Assembly (NCBI RefSeq): GCF_016906305.1
Contig: NZ_JADDOL010000009.1
Location: 1 to 64,000, forward strand
Direction of reading: 5' to 3'
From: Alloalcanivorax marinus
GTDB taxonomy: Bacteria; Pseudomonadota; Gammaproteobacteria; Pseudomonadales; Alcanivoracaceae
Length of the DNA: 64,000 nt
How positions within the stretch are numbered: position 1 is the stretch's first letter; the number at the start of each line of letters is the position of its first letter. Positions 41,885 to 50,559 of this stretch are shown here, one piece after another. The position numbers and the translations under genes were made by a program. The notes beneath the pieces were generated by a model. It was not told the origin of the DNA, did no database searches, and worked only from the letters and a program-made list of their open reading frames with translations.

Positions 41885-42709
41885 TCAGTCCACCACGGAA
41901 AGATGCTGCCGGCGCTGCTCGGGGACGAGCGCGCCGGCATTGCCTTTCCAGGGTACCGCGCCGAAACCGGACGGCACCGCCTGCAACAGGTAGGGGGCCT
42001 TGATCACGTCGAAGTAGGGAGAGTGATCGAAGTCGGCGGCGTGAAACAGCCGGGGCTGCAGGCGCAGCAGCCGGGCGGCGGCGTCCTCCGGCTGTTTGAC
42101 CAGCGGGTGCACCGGAAATTGGATGAAGGCGAACGCCTCGCCGGCGGTGGTGCCGGTGATGGCGCGCAGCAGATCGTTGGCCCAGCGGTTGAGCAACCGC
42201 CGGCGCAGGCGCGCCGCCAGGGTGCGCCAGGGCACCAGCCACAGCAGCAGCAGGGTGCTCCAGCCATGCTGGGTGCCACTGCCAAGCCGGCTGATGGCGA
42301 AACGCAGGGCGTCCTGGCACTCCTCCGGGGACAGATTCTGGGCCCGGCAGACGCGCAGATGCAGACCGTGCAGATTGCTCAGGTCGCGCACCCACAGCCC
42401 CCGTTCCAGGCTGGCGTCCAGCACCAGCTGGGTGTCCGGACCGCAGGGCAGGTAATCGGCCAGCAGCGCGCGCAGGGCCGGGTCGGCCACTTCATGGGGC
42501 CGGCCTATATAAAGCAGGGCGCGGGAAAAACGGCTGCCGGTGAGCACCTTGAGGCGCCGGTCCAGGGCGCTTTCGCCGTCCACCAGCAGCACGTCGCAGG
42601 GGCGCAATTGGGCGCGCTGGCTTTCCAGGTCGCCCAGCGGCCATTCGCCATGCTCGGGCTGACGCTGCAGCCGTTCGCAGAGCCATTGGTAGAATCGTGG
42701 TGAGTGCAT
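41885..42709 (-). CDS. Degenerate YiiX/NlpC-P60-like protein, probably inactive
   Basis: 274 aa, no signal peptide. From memory it resembles YiiX/YebB-like permuted papain-fold hydrolases: RPCDVLLVDGES, LTGSRFSRALLYIG, LHLRVCRAQNLS, and the C-terminal DFDHSPYFDVIKAPYL. In active members the third block reads SHxALYxG and the block before YPILP reads CSSLIAQAF. Here these are SRALLYIG and TGTTAGEAF, so the catalytic His and Cys seem replaced by Arg and Thr. It follows the aminotransferase gene by 9 nt on the same strand and is convergent with the protease. Confidence 0.65.
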   Translation of the reverse strand: MHSPRFYQWLCERLQRQPEHGEWPLGDLESQRAQLRPCDVLLVDGESALDRRLKVLTGSRFSRALLYIGRPHEVADPALRALLADYLPCGPDTQLVLDASLERGLWVRDLSNLHGLHLRVCRAQNLSPEECQDALRFAISRLGSGTQHGWSTLLLLWLVPWRTLAARLRRRLLNRWANDLLRAITGTTAGEAFAFIQFPVHPLVKQPEDAAARLLRLQPRLFHAADFDHSPYFDVIKAPYLLQAVPSGFGAVPWKGNAGALVPEQRRQHLSVVD

Positions 42710-42718
42710 GCGGCGATC

Positions 42719-43828
42719 CTACAGCAGAGCCAGAGCGCGATCCATGACCGAATAGTCAGTGTAGAAGTGGGGCGACAGGCGCACCCCGCCGCCGCGCTCG
42801 GCGCACACCACGCCGCCGGCGTGCAGCCGGGCACGGGTGTCCGTCGGCGCCTCGCCGGGCAGCCGGAAGGTGACGATGCCGGCGCGGCGGGCCGGATCCG
42901 CCGGGCTCAACAGCTCGGCGCCCCGCGCCGCCAGGCCCTGGTGCAGATGGGCCACGCGGTCGGCCAGGGCCGCCTCCACCCGGTCCATGCCCAGTTCCTC
43001 GAACAATGACAGGGAGGCGTCCAGGGCGTGGGTGGCCAGCATATTGGGGCTGCCGCACTCGAAGCGGGTGGCGTCGGCGGCCACCTGCCAGTCCTTGCGC
43101 GTGTAATCGCCGGCGGCGGCGATCATGTGCCAGCCGAACTGACGCAGGGTGAGCTGGTCGCGCACCGCCGGGCGGCAATAGAACAGCGCCAGCCCCTCCG
43201 GGCCGAGCATCCATTTGTGGCCATCGGCGACCACGAAATCGGCGCAACAGGCGCCGGCGTCGAAGGCCACCGCGCCCAGGCTCTGGATCGCGTCCACGCA
43301 AAACAGCACACCGCGCTCGCGGCAGGCCCGCCCGATCGGCGCCAGGTCCAGGCGGATGCCGCTGCCGTACTGCACCGACGACAGGGACACCAGCCGGGTG
43401 CCTTCACCGATGGCGTCGATGACGCGCTGCTCGGCCCCTTCGCCGCTCACGTCCACTTCCACCACCTCCACGCCCCGGTCGGCCAGGGCCTGCCAGGGAA
43501 TGCGGTTGGACGGAAATTCCTGGTCGCTGATCAGCACCCGGTCTCCCGGTTGCCAGTCGAGCCCCTGGGCGATCACCGACAGCCCCTCGGAGGTGTTTTT
43601 CAGCAATGCGACCTCGCCGGGTGCCACCTGGATCAGCCGCGCCAGTCGCTGGCGCAGGCGCGCTTCCACCTCCAGCCAGGCCGGGTAGTCCCGGGCGCCC
43701 ACCCGAATGTTCTGATCGGCGAAGGCGACCACCGCGTCGCGGGTGCGGCGCGGCCACGGCGCCACCGCCGCGTGGTTGAGATACAGCACCTCGTCCTGGA
43801 GGGGAAATTCCGCTTTGAGATCGACCAT
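42719..43828 (-). CDS. Class V aminotransferase (cysteine desulfurase/selenocysteine lyase-like)
   Basis: 369 aa PLP enzyme. N-terminal YLNHAAVAPWPRRT, LLKNTSEGLSVIAQG, FPSNRIPWQ, VDAIQSLGA and the PLP-lysine motif DGHKWMLGPEGLALFY. The C terminus GVRLSPHFYTD is typical. ATG at 43828 has AAGGAG 6 nt upstream; the long upstream extension is antisense to the TetR gene. It is in an operon with the YiiX-like gene. Reaction and substrate are not evident; no cysteine in the usual desulfurase loop was identified. Confidence 0.88.
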   Translation of the reverse strand: MVDLKAEFPLQDEVLYLNHAAVAPWPRRTRDAVVAFADQNIRVGARDYPAWLEVEARLRQRLARLIQVAPGEVALLKNTSEGLSVIAQGLDWQPGDRVLISDQEFPSNRIPWQALADRGVEVVEVDVSGEGAEQRVIDAIGEGTRLVSLSSVQYGSGIRLDLAPIGRACRERGVLFCVDAIQSLGAVAFDAGACCADFVVADGHKWMLGPEGLALFYCRPAVRDQLTLRQFGWHMIAAAGDYTRKDWQVAADATRFECGSPNMLATHALDASLSLFEELGMDRVEAALADRVAHLHQGLAARGAELLSPADPARRAGIVTFRLPGEAPTDTRARLHAGGVVCAERGGGVRLSPHFYTDYSVMDRALALL

Positions 43829-43951
43829 CAGGGGCTCCTTGAGTATGATCCGGCCCGGCACCGACGCGGTCGGCGCCGCCCGCGGCGCGGCGGGACGTGG
43901 CCCGATTGTAACGGTCATGGCGGGGGCGTGCAGGGCTTCGGGTTGTGATAG

Positions 43952-43965
43952 GGTAACGGTACCGT
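43952..43965 (+). promoter_or_regulatory. Palindrome upstream of the TetR gene
   Basis: The 10-bp palindrome ACGGTACCGT at 43956-43965, inside GGTAACGGTACCGTCC, lies about 30 bp before the regulator's ATG. It is a candidate autoregulatory operator, but short palindromes are frequent in GC-rich DNA. Confidence 0.3.
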
Positions 43966-43994
43966 CCCCGGGTGGCGGGAATAAGGAGAAGTCG

Positions 43995-44627
43995 ATGGGA
44001 GATCTGGAAAAAGCGACGCGCAAGGCACGGGAATTCCGCCAGCGGGAGCAGGAGATTCTCGACGCCGCCCTGGCGCTGTTTCTGGAGCAGGGGGAAGACC
44101 GGGTCACGGTGGAAATGATCGCCGACCGGGTGGGCATCGGCAAAGGCACCATCTACAAGCACTTCGAAACCAAGAACGAAATTTACCTGCTGCTGATGCT
44201 GCGCTACGAGGAGGATCTGGCGGAGGTCTTCAACAGCATCCACGGCAGCCACGACAAGGAAGCGCTGGCCCGGGAATACTTCCGTTTCCGGATCGGTGAC
44301 CCGGCCCGCTACCAGCTGTTCGACCGGCTGGAAAACAAGGTGATCAAGGATCACGCGGTGCCGGACCTGGTCGACAAGCTGCATCGCATTCGCGAAGCCA
44401 ACTTCAATCAGCTGACCCACATCGTCGAAGCGCGCATCCAGGAAGGCTCCCTGGAGGACGTGCCGCCCATGTACCACATCTGCGCGGCCTGGGCCCTGGC
44501 CCACGGCGCCGTGGCGCTGATGCAGTCGCCGTTCTACCAGCGGCTGATCGACGACAAGCCCGACTTCCTGGACTTCCTGGTGGAAATCGGCATCCGCATG
44601 GGCAACAAGGGTCAGCGCGGTAAATAG
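43995..44627 (+). CDS. TetR-family transcriptional regulator
   Basis: 210 aa. N-terminal helix-turn-helix: [47 protein letters not shown]. The C-terminal ligand domain is helical with no recognisable effector. AAGGAG precedes the ATG at 43995 by 7 nt. It is 7 nt from the DUF1285 gene (same strand, likely cotranscribed) and divergent from the aminotransferase. Homologues with DUF1285 partners occur in pseudomonads and Alcanivorax-type genomes; targets unknown. Confidence 0.92.
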   Translation: MGDLEKATRKAREFRQREQEILDAALALFLEQGEDRVTVEMIADRVGIGKGTIYKHFETKNEIYLLLMLRYEEDLAEVFNSIHGSHDKEALAREYFRFRIGDPARYQLFDRLENKVIKDHAVPDLVDKLHRIREANFNQLTHIVEARIQEGSLEDVPPMYHICAAWALAHGAVALMQSPFYQRLIDDKPDFLDFLVEIGIRMGNKGQRGK

Positions 44628-44634
44628 GGACATC

Positions 44635-45195
44635 ATGAGCAAAGCCGAGGAACTGCTGGCGCTGCTGGAAAAGGCGGAGCAGGACGAACAGGGCCTGCCG
44701 CCGGTTCACAAATGGAACCCGGAGCGCCGCGACGACATCGACATGCGCATCGCCAGCGACGGCACCTGGTATTACCAGGGCTCGCCCATCGAGCGGCACC
44801 GCATGGTGAAGCTGTTCTCCACCATTCTGCTGCGCGAGGGCGACGACTATTTCCTGGTCACGCCGGTGGAAAAACTGCGCATCCAGGTGGACGACGTGCC
44901 GTTCGTGGCCACCGAGGTGGAGACGGTGAGCGGCGACGGCCCGGACAAGCTGGTGTTCACCACCAACGTGGACGCCCACGTGGTGGCCGGCGCCCGCCAC
45001 CCGCTGCGGGTGGAGACCGATCCGGACAGCGGCGAACCGCGCCCCTACGTGCACGTGCGCGACAACCTGGAAGCGCTGATCGCGCGCACCGTGTTTTACC
45101 GCCTGGTGGAGCAGGCGCGCCGGGAAGAGCAGGGCGACGGTGCCCGCCTGGTGATCGACTCCGACGGCCAGACCTTCGAACTGGGCCGGCTTTAG
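44635..45195 (+). CDS. DUF1285 family protein
   Basis: 186 aa, cytosolic, function unknown. Family hallmarks: [63 protein letters not shown] and VPFVA. Structures of this family are beta-rich dimers (general knowledge). It follows the TetR gene closely. Its stop codon (TAG) overlaps the stop codon of the convergent ion channel gene (TAA on the other strand). Confidence 0.93.
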   Translation: MSKAEELLALLEKAEQDEQGLPPVHKWNPERRDDIDMRIASDGTWYYQGSPIERHRMVKLFSTILLREGDDYFLVTPVEKLRIQVDDVPFVATEVETVSGDGPDKLVFTTNVDAHVVAGARHPLRVETDPDSGEPRPYVHVRDNLEALIARTVFYRLVEQARREEQGDGARLVIDSDGQTFELGRL

Positions 45196-46025
45196 GCCGG
45201 CTCCCCGGGGCGGGGCAGGCCGGTGCCGCACTGCTTGCAGAAGCGGGCGTCCGGGTCGTGGTCGTGGCGATGGCAGTTGGGGCATTCCCGCTCGTAGCGT
45301 TTAGCCATATGGGCCCGGGACATTTCCGCGGTGACGATGCCAGTGGGCACCGCGATGATGGCGTAACCGGTGATCATCGCCAGGGACGCCACCGCCTGAC
45401 CGAACGGCGTCTGCGGCGAAATGTCGCCGTAGCCCACCGTGGTGATGGTGACGATGGCCCAGTAGATGCTGCGCGGAATGCTGGTGAAGCCGTTGGCCGG
45501 GCCCTCCACCACGTACATCAGACTGCCGAAGATGATGATCACCACCACCACCGCGAACATGAACACGCCAATCTTGCGCCGGGTGCGCACCAGGGTGCTG
45601 CCCAGCTGATTGGCCTCGTCCATCAGCTGGGCCAGCTTGAGCACCCGGAATACCCGCAGCACCCGCAGGGCGCGAATGGTCAGCAGATAATTGGCGCCGG
45701 GCAGCAGCAGGCTCAGGTAGGTCGGAATCACCGACACCAGATCCACCACGCCATAGAAGCTGCGCGCGTAGCGAAGCGGCCGGTCGCTGACCCATAGCCG
45801 AACGATGTATTCCAGGGTGAACAGCAGAGTGAAGAACCACTCCGCCGCGTACAGAAGGGTGCCGTGGCGCTGATGAATGGACTGCACGCTGTCCAGGGTC
45901 ACCGCCAACACGCTGGCGATGATGGCCAGAATCAGCAGTTGGTCGAACCAGCGCCCGGCGGGCGTGTCCGTGCCGAAGATAATGTGGCGCCAGCGGTCAC
46001 GAAGACTGGCGGAGCGAGCGTTCAT
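45192..46025 (-). CDS. Voltage-gated-type potassium channel with C-terminal zinc ribbon
   Basis: 277 aa. Six membrane helices: the S4-like helix [21 protein letters not shown] has arginines every third residue, and the pore has the selectivity filter [13 protein letters not shown]. There is no RCK domain; instead the cytosolic tail ends in [24 protein letters not shown], a four-cysteine zinc ribbon. Start [12 protein letters not shown] at 46025. Overlaps the stop of the DUF1285 gene. Confidence 0.92.
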   Translation of the reverse strand: MNARSASLRDRWRHIIFGTDTPAGRWFDQLLILAIIASVLAVTLDSVQSIHQRHGTLLYAAEWFFTLLFTLEYIVRLWVSDRPLRYARSFYGVVDLVSVIPTYLSLLLPGANYLLTIRALRVLRVFRVLKLAQLMDEANQLGSTLVRTRRKIGVFMFAVVVVIIIFGSLMYVVEGPANGFTSIPRSIYWAIVTITTVGYGDISPQTPFGQAVASLAMITGYAIIAVPTGIVTAEMSRAHMAKRYERECPNCHRHDHDPDARFCKQCGTGLPRPGEPA

Positions 46026-46174
46026 GGCCGTCCTTACCGGCCGCCCGGCGGGCGGTATCGAAAGCGGTTCGCGGGTGGTGGAGGGCGCCTATTCTGGCTT
46101 GTTCGCGGCGTCGTTACCACTTAGGCTTTGACCATAACAAAACAGTAAACCGGATTGTTTCTCGGGGGGAAGTC

Positions 46175-47032
46175 ATGGCACGCCTGCAAGCGTGGTTCAT
46201 TGCCCTGTATCCGCTGACCGTTCTGTTGCTCTGCGCCCATGCCCTGTCGCTGTGGTGGCGCGGCGGTCACTGGTTGTGGCTGGGCGTGGTGCTGGTCAAT
46301 GCACCGATTCTGGCGCTGATCGCCGGGTTGTTACGGGTGGGCCCTGCGCGCGCCACGACCGGGCTGCCGCCGCTGATCCTGTGCGCCTGGGCGGGCGCCG
46401 CCCTGACCCTGGCGGGCACCCTGGCCCTGGGTGATCCGCGGCCCCTCGCCTGGCTCTATGCCGCCCAGGGCCTGGTGGGGCTCTGCGTCTGCCTGTTCAT
46501 ATTCCAACCGCAACGCGGCGACCGGCGGCCGGGCCCCCGGCCGGGTCAGGTGCTGCCGCCGTTGGCGTTCAGGGACCTGCGGGGCCGCCCGGTCAGCAGT
46601 GTCGCCCTGCGCGGCAGGCCGGCGGTGTTGTTGTTCGTGCGCGGCCCCTGGTGCTCGCTGTCCATGGCGCAGCTTCGCGAGTTGATGCGCCGCCGTCCCC
46701 AGCTGGAACGGCGCGGCGCGCGCCTGGTGCTGATCAGTGCGCAGCCGCTGGCGCGTACCGCCCGCCTGGCCGCCCGGCTGGGCGCGTCGCTGGAATGGTG
46801 GGTGGACCCGCAACTTGTCTCGGCGCGTACCCTGGGGCTGATCGAGCCGGGCGGCACGCCGATGGGGCTGGAGCTGTTCGGCCACCCCCGCGATACCGTG
46901 CGGCCCACGGTGCTGATCACCGACGCCGAGGGGGAAATCCGCTACGTCAACGTGGCCGGCCCACACCGGGTGCGCCCGGAGCCCACCGCCTTTCTGCGGG
47001 TGCTGGACACGATGACGCCGGCGCCCCGCTGA
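46175..47032 (+). CDS. Membrane thioredoxin-fold (peroxiredoxin-like) protein
   Basis: 285 aa. Four predicted membrane helices in the first 110 residues, then an AhpC/TSA-like domain starting PGQVLPPLAFRDLRGRPV. The active site reads RGPWCSLSMAQLREL: the first cysteine of the usual WCxxC is present and the second position is serine, so only a one-cysteine chemistry seems possible. Ends TVLITDAEGEIRYVNV. GGGGGGAAG lies before the ATG. Gene stands alone. Substrate unknown. Confidence 0.8.
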   Translation: MARLQAWFIALYPLTVLLLCAHALSLWWRGGHWLWLGVVLVNAPILALIAGLLRVGPARATTGLPPLILCAWAGAALTLAGTLALGDPRPLAWLYAAQGLVGLCVCLFIFQPQRGDRRPGPRPGQVLPPLAFRDLRGRPVSSVALRGRPAVLLFVRGPWCSLSMAQLRELMRRRPQLERRGARLVLISAQPLARTARLAARLGASLEWWVDPQLVSARTLGLIEPGGTPMGLELFGHPRDTVRPTVLITDAEGEIRYVNVAGPHRVRPEPTAFLRVLDTMTPAPR

Positions 47033-47249
47033 GACGCGCTTCGCGCACGCTCGTACCAGCGCCGGGGGCCTTGGTAAAAAAAGGTTTCCGGTAGACCGTG
47101 TCGGACACCCTTCGCTACCGCCGGCTACGCTTCATTACACAGGTGCAACCGCGCCGCTCTACATCCCTTTGCACCCCCCTTCCATAGTCGCTCAATGCGC
47201 CATCCCTCATCGGGGGCGATAACGACGAGAACAGACGGAGGGGTAAACC

Positions 47250-49283
47250 TTGGATACCGATATCAAGAAACTGATCGGCGGCGGCGTACTGGCGTTGCTG
47301 CTCACCGCCTGTGGGGGCGGGGGCGGTGGTGGCGGTGGCGGCGACGCCGGCGGCACACCGACACCGTCCACCCGCGAACTGCCCCAGGAGATGGCGGCGG
47401 TGGTGGACGAGAGCAACGAATTCACCAATGAATTCTGCCCGGAAACCAGTGGTGGCCAGGCGCCCGGCGCCAGCGTCGACCCCGGCGCCTGTGTGCAGGA
47501 GGCGGAAGCCGCGGACGGCGGCGTGCCGGACCCGACCAGCGTGGTGGCGCAATTCTGCCCGGTGGCCTCGGAGTCCTTCGACCTGGGCGGCCTGTTCGAT
47601 CCCACCGCCTTCCTGGACAACCTGCAGAATCCCCAGGACCTGCTCAGCGGCGGGTCCCTGACCTTCCCGCTGGCCTGTCTGCAGGAATCCGCCGGCAATC
47701 TCGGCCAGCTGCAGGACCTGATCGGGGGCAGCAACCCGATCACCGAGCAGCTGTGTCCGGAAGCGGCCGCGGCGGGTGCCTTTGATCCGGCCACCTGCCT
47801 GGCGGAAATCGCCGGCGGCGCCGGTGGCGGCCTGCCCCAGTTCCCCGGTGGCGGGGGCGGTGGCGCGCCGTCCATTCCCGGCGCGGACGGCTTCTGCCCG
47901 ACCACCGCCGCCGGCGGCTTCGGCCCGACCACGGTGCTTGACTGCCTCAACGAAGTCAGCCGCGTGTATGTGACCATCGTCGATCAGATCCGCATCCCCA
48001 ACCCGATCACCGAAGCGGTCTGTCCCCTTGAGCACAGCACCGGTCTGGTGGACCCGGTGGCCTGTCTCAAGGAAGGGCTCGCTGGCAACGGCCTGCCCGG
48101 CCTGCCCGGTCTCGGCGATCTGCCGGGCCTGCCCGGTGGAGGCGGCGGTGAAGGCCCCGGCGTGCCGCCGGAACTCACCGACGCCCTGGGCGCGATCTGC
48201 CCGGACGCGCTGGGCGGCGAAATCGGCCCGACCACGCCCATCGACTGTCTGACCGAAGCGGGCGGCAACCTGGGGGCGCTCACCGACCTGTTCGGCGAGC
48301 TGGGCGGCGGCAACCCGCTTACCGACGCGCTCTGTCCGGCGGCCTCCGGCGCCGGCAGCCTGGACCCGGCCGCCTGCCTCACCGAGGCGCTGCAGAAACT
48401 GCCCGCCGGTGGCGGCGGTGGCACGCCGCAGATTCCGGGCACCGGCATGCTGCTGGACCAGATCTGTCCGGACGCGGCGGCCGGTGAACTGGGCCCGACC
48501 ACCCCCATCGCTTGCCTGAGCGAACTGGGCAGCGGCTTTGGTGGCCTGGAAGACCTGCTCGGCATGGTGGGCGGCGATAACCCGCTGCTCGACCAGCTGT
48601 GCCCGGCGGCCTCGGAGGGCGGCAGCCCGGATCCGGCGGCCTGCTTCATGGAAGCCCTGGAAGGCCTGCCCGGCGCGCTGCCGCTGCCCGGCGGTGGTGA
48701 CGGCGGCGGCCTGCCCGGTGCCGATCAACTGCTGGACCAGCTGTGCCCGGCCACCGCCGAAGGCGAAGTGGGTCCGACCACGCCCATCGACTGCCTCACC
48801 GAGGCGGGCGGTAATCTGGGCGGCCTGACCGATCTGCTCGGCGGCCTGGGCGGCAGCAACCCGCTCACCGACGCGCTCTGCCCGGCGGCGTCCGGCGCCG
48901 ACAGCCTGGACCCGGCGGCCTGCATCACCGAGGCCCTGGGCAACCTGCCCGGTGCCCCGGGCGGTGACGGCGGCGTGCCGGAAATCCCCGGTCTGGGCGA
49001 TGGCCTGGCGCAGATCTGCCCGAACGCGGCGGAAGCGGGCCTGAGCCCCACCCTGCCGCTGACCTGCCTGATGGAGGTGGGAGGCAACTTCGGCCAGCTG
49101 CAGGACCTGCTGGGCGGCGGTCTCGGTGGCGGTGAAGGCGACGCCGATCCGGTGACCGGGCAGATTTGCCCGGAAGCCGGCGCCGGCGGTCTGAGCCCGA
49201 CGTTGCCCCTGGAGTGCCTGCTGGAAGCGGGGCAGAACCTGCCGGATCTGCTCACCGGTCTGCTCGGCGGCCTGGCGCCCTGA
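47250..49283 (+). CDS. Cysteine-repeat lipoprotein of unknown function
   Basis: 677 aa. TTG start with GGAGGG 7 nt upstream; lipobox LLTAC with Cys21 followed by ten glycines, so an anchored lipoprotein. The rest consists of 13 units built on CP-x(12-15)-C-L-x-E, most of them in two alternating kinds: a long one (CPxxxxGExGPTTPIDCLTE) and a short one (CPAASGxxSLDPAACxTE), joined by Gly/Leu/Pro-rich segments such as GNLGGLTDLLGGLGG. The roughly 26 paired cysteines suggest an intramolecular disulfide ladder in the periplasm or at the surface. I do not recognise a named family. It stands alone, with a terminator after it. Confidence 0.85.
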   Translation: MDTDIKKLIGGGVLALLLTACGGGGGGGGGGDAGGTPTPSTRELPQEMAAVVDESNEFTNEFCPETSGGQAPGASVDPGACVQEAEAADGGVPDPTSVVAQFCPVASESFDLGGLFDPTAFLDNLQNPQDLLSGGSLTFPLACLQESAGNLGQLQDLIGGSNPITEQLCPEAAAAGAFDPATCLAEIAGGAGGGLPQFPGGGGGGAPSIPGADGFCPTTAAGGFGPTTVLDCLNEVSRVYVTIVDQIRIPNPITEAVCPLEHSTGLVDPVACLKEGLAGNGLPGLPGLGDLPGLPGGGGGEGPGVPPELTDALGAICPDALGGEIGPTTPIDCLTEAGGNLGALTDLFGELGGGNPLTDALCPAASGAGSLDPAACLTEALQKLPAGGGGGTPQIPGTGMLLDQICPDAAAGELGPTTPIACLSELGSGFGGLEDLLGMVGGDNPLLDQLCPAASEGGSPDPAACFMEALEGLPGALPLPGGGDGGGLPGADQLLDQLCPATAEGEVGPTTPIDCLTEAGGNLGGLTDLLGGLGGSNPLTDALCPAASGADSLDPAACITEALGNLPGAPGGDGGVPEIPGLGDGLAQICPNAAEAGLSPTLPLTCLMEVGGNFGQLQDLLGGGLGGGEGDADPVTGQICPEAGAGGLSPTLPLECLLEAGQNLPDLLTGLLGGLAP

Positions 49284-49311
49284 CGCCGGTGGTTTAAAAA
49301 GGTGTGGTAAC

Positions 49312-49342
49312 AAAAAGCCCCGGCCTTGGCCGGGGCTTTTTT
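49312..49342. terminator. Bidirectional terminator between lipoprotein and aroG
   Basis: Stem AGCCCCGGCC/GGCCGGGGCT with a two-base loop, flanked by five A and a six-T run. It serves the lipoprotein on the plus strand and the convergent DAHP synthase on the minus strand. Confidence 0.88.
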
Positions 49343-49361
49343 GTGCCGAAGCGGCGCGACG

Positions 49362-50438
49362 TCAGTCGCGGACGCGGCGGGGCAGGGTGTCGCGCACCTT
49401 GTCGGCCAGGTTGACGATGGCCTGTTCGGTGGTGTCCCAGCCGATGCAGCCGTCGGTGACCGACACGCCGTATTCCAGCTCGTCCAGATTGGCGGGGATC
49501 TTCTGATTGCCTTCCTTGAGATGGGATTCCACCATCAGCCCGACGATGGAGGTGTTGCCCTCCAGAATCTGATTGCCGATGTTTTCCATCACCAGGGGCT
49601 GCAGGCCCGGGTCCTTGTTGGAGTTGGCGTGGGAGCAGTCGACCATGATGTTGGTGGACACGCCGGCCTTCTCCAGGGCGCTTTCCGCCAGGGCCACGGA
49701 CACCGAGTCGTAGTTCGGCTTGCCGCCGCCACCGCGCAGCACCACGTGGGCATACTGGTTGCCCTTGGTGGTGGTCAGCGCCACCCGGCCGTCCGGGTCG
49801 ATACCCAGAAAACGGTGGGGATGGCGGACGCTGAGCATGGCGTTGACCGCCACGTCCAGGCTGCCGTCGGTGCCGTTCTTGAAGCCCACCGGGCCGGACA
49901 GGCCGGAGGACATTTCCCGGTGGGTCTGGGATTCGGTGGTGCGGGCGCCGATGGCGGACCAGGAAATCAGATCCTGAATGTACTGCGGGGTGGTCGGATC
50001 GAGGGCCTCGGTGGCCGCCGCCAGCCCCAGATCCGCCACGTCCAGCAGCAGCTTGCGGGCGATGTTCAGGCCGTCTTCCACCTTGAACGAGTCGTTCATG
50101 TAGGGGTCGTTGATCAGCCCCTTCCAGCCCACCGTGGTGCGCGGCTTCTCGAAGTACACGCGCAGCACCAGGAACAGGGCGTCGTCCACCTTGGCGGCCA
50201 GCGTCTTGAGGCGCTCGGCGTACTCCATGGCCGCCTTCGGGTCATGGATCGAACAGGGCCCGATCACCACGAACAGGCGCGGGTCCTTGCGATCCAGAAT
50301 ATCGCGGATCTGCTGGCGGCCCCGATACACGGTGTCCGCCGCCTGGTCGCTGAGCGGCAGCTTTTCCTTCAGGGCCCGGGGCGTGATCAGCACGTCCTGG
50401 GATTCGATATTGAGGTCGTCGAGTTGTTGATGGCTCAT
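49362..50438 (-). CDS. aroG: 3-deoxy-7-phosphoheptulonate synthase, class I
   Basis: First enzyme of the shikimate pathway, joining phosphoenolpyruvate and erythrose 4-phosphate. 358 aa, the AroF/G/H type. GPCSIHDPKAAMEYA with the metal cysteine, RVYFEKPRTTVGWKGLINDP, SGLSGPVGFKNGTDG, VDCSHANSNKD and the C-terminal SVTDGCIGW. Which effector amino acid inhibits it cannot be read reliably from sequence. It is convergent with the lipoprotein gene. Confidence 0.95.
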   Translation of the reverse strand: MSHQQLDDLNIESQDVLITPRALKEKLPLSDQAADTVYRGRQQIRDILDRKDPRLFVVIGPCSIHDPKAAMEYAERLKTLAAKVDDALFLVLRVYFEKPRTTVGWKGLINDPYMNDSFKVEDGLNIARKLLLDVADLGLAAATEALDPTTPQYIQDLISWSAIGARTTESQTHREMSSGLSGPVGFKNGTDGSLDVAVNAMLSVRHPHRFLGIDPDGRVALTTTKGNQYAHVVLRGGGGKPNYDSVSVALAESALEKAGVSTNIMVDCSHANSNKDPGLQPLVMENIGNQILEGNTSIVGLMVESHLKEGNQKIPANLDELEYGVSVTDGCIGWDTTEQAIVNLADKVRDTLPRRVRD

Positions 50439-50559
50439 GGTCTGGCTGCTTATTGGTGGTCGTGGCCGGAAGACCCGCAGTCTAGCCGAATACCGCTAAG
50501 GTTTCAGCCCGGGAGGCCGATAACGGCGAGGCTCCGTTTTGCTTCCCATCAGGATTGAC

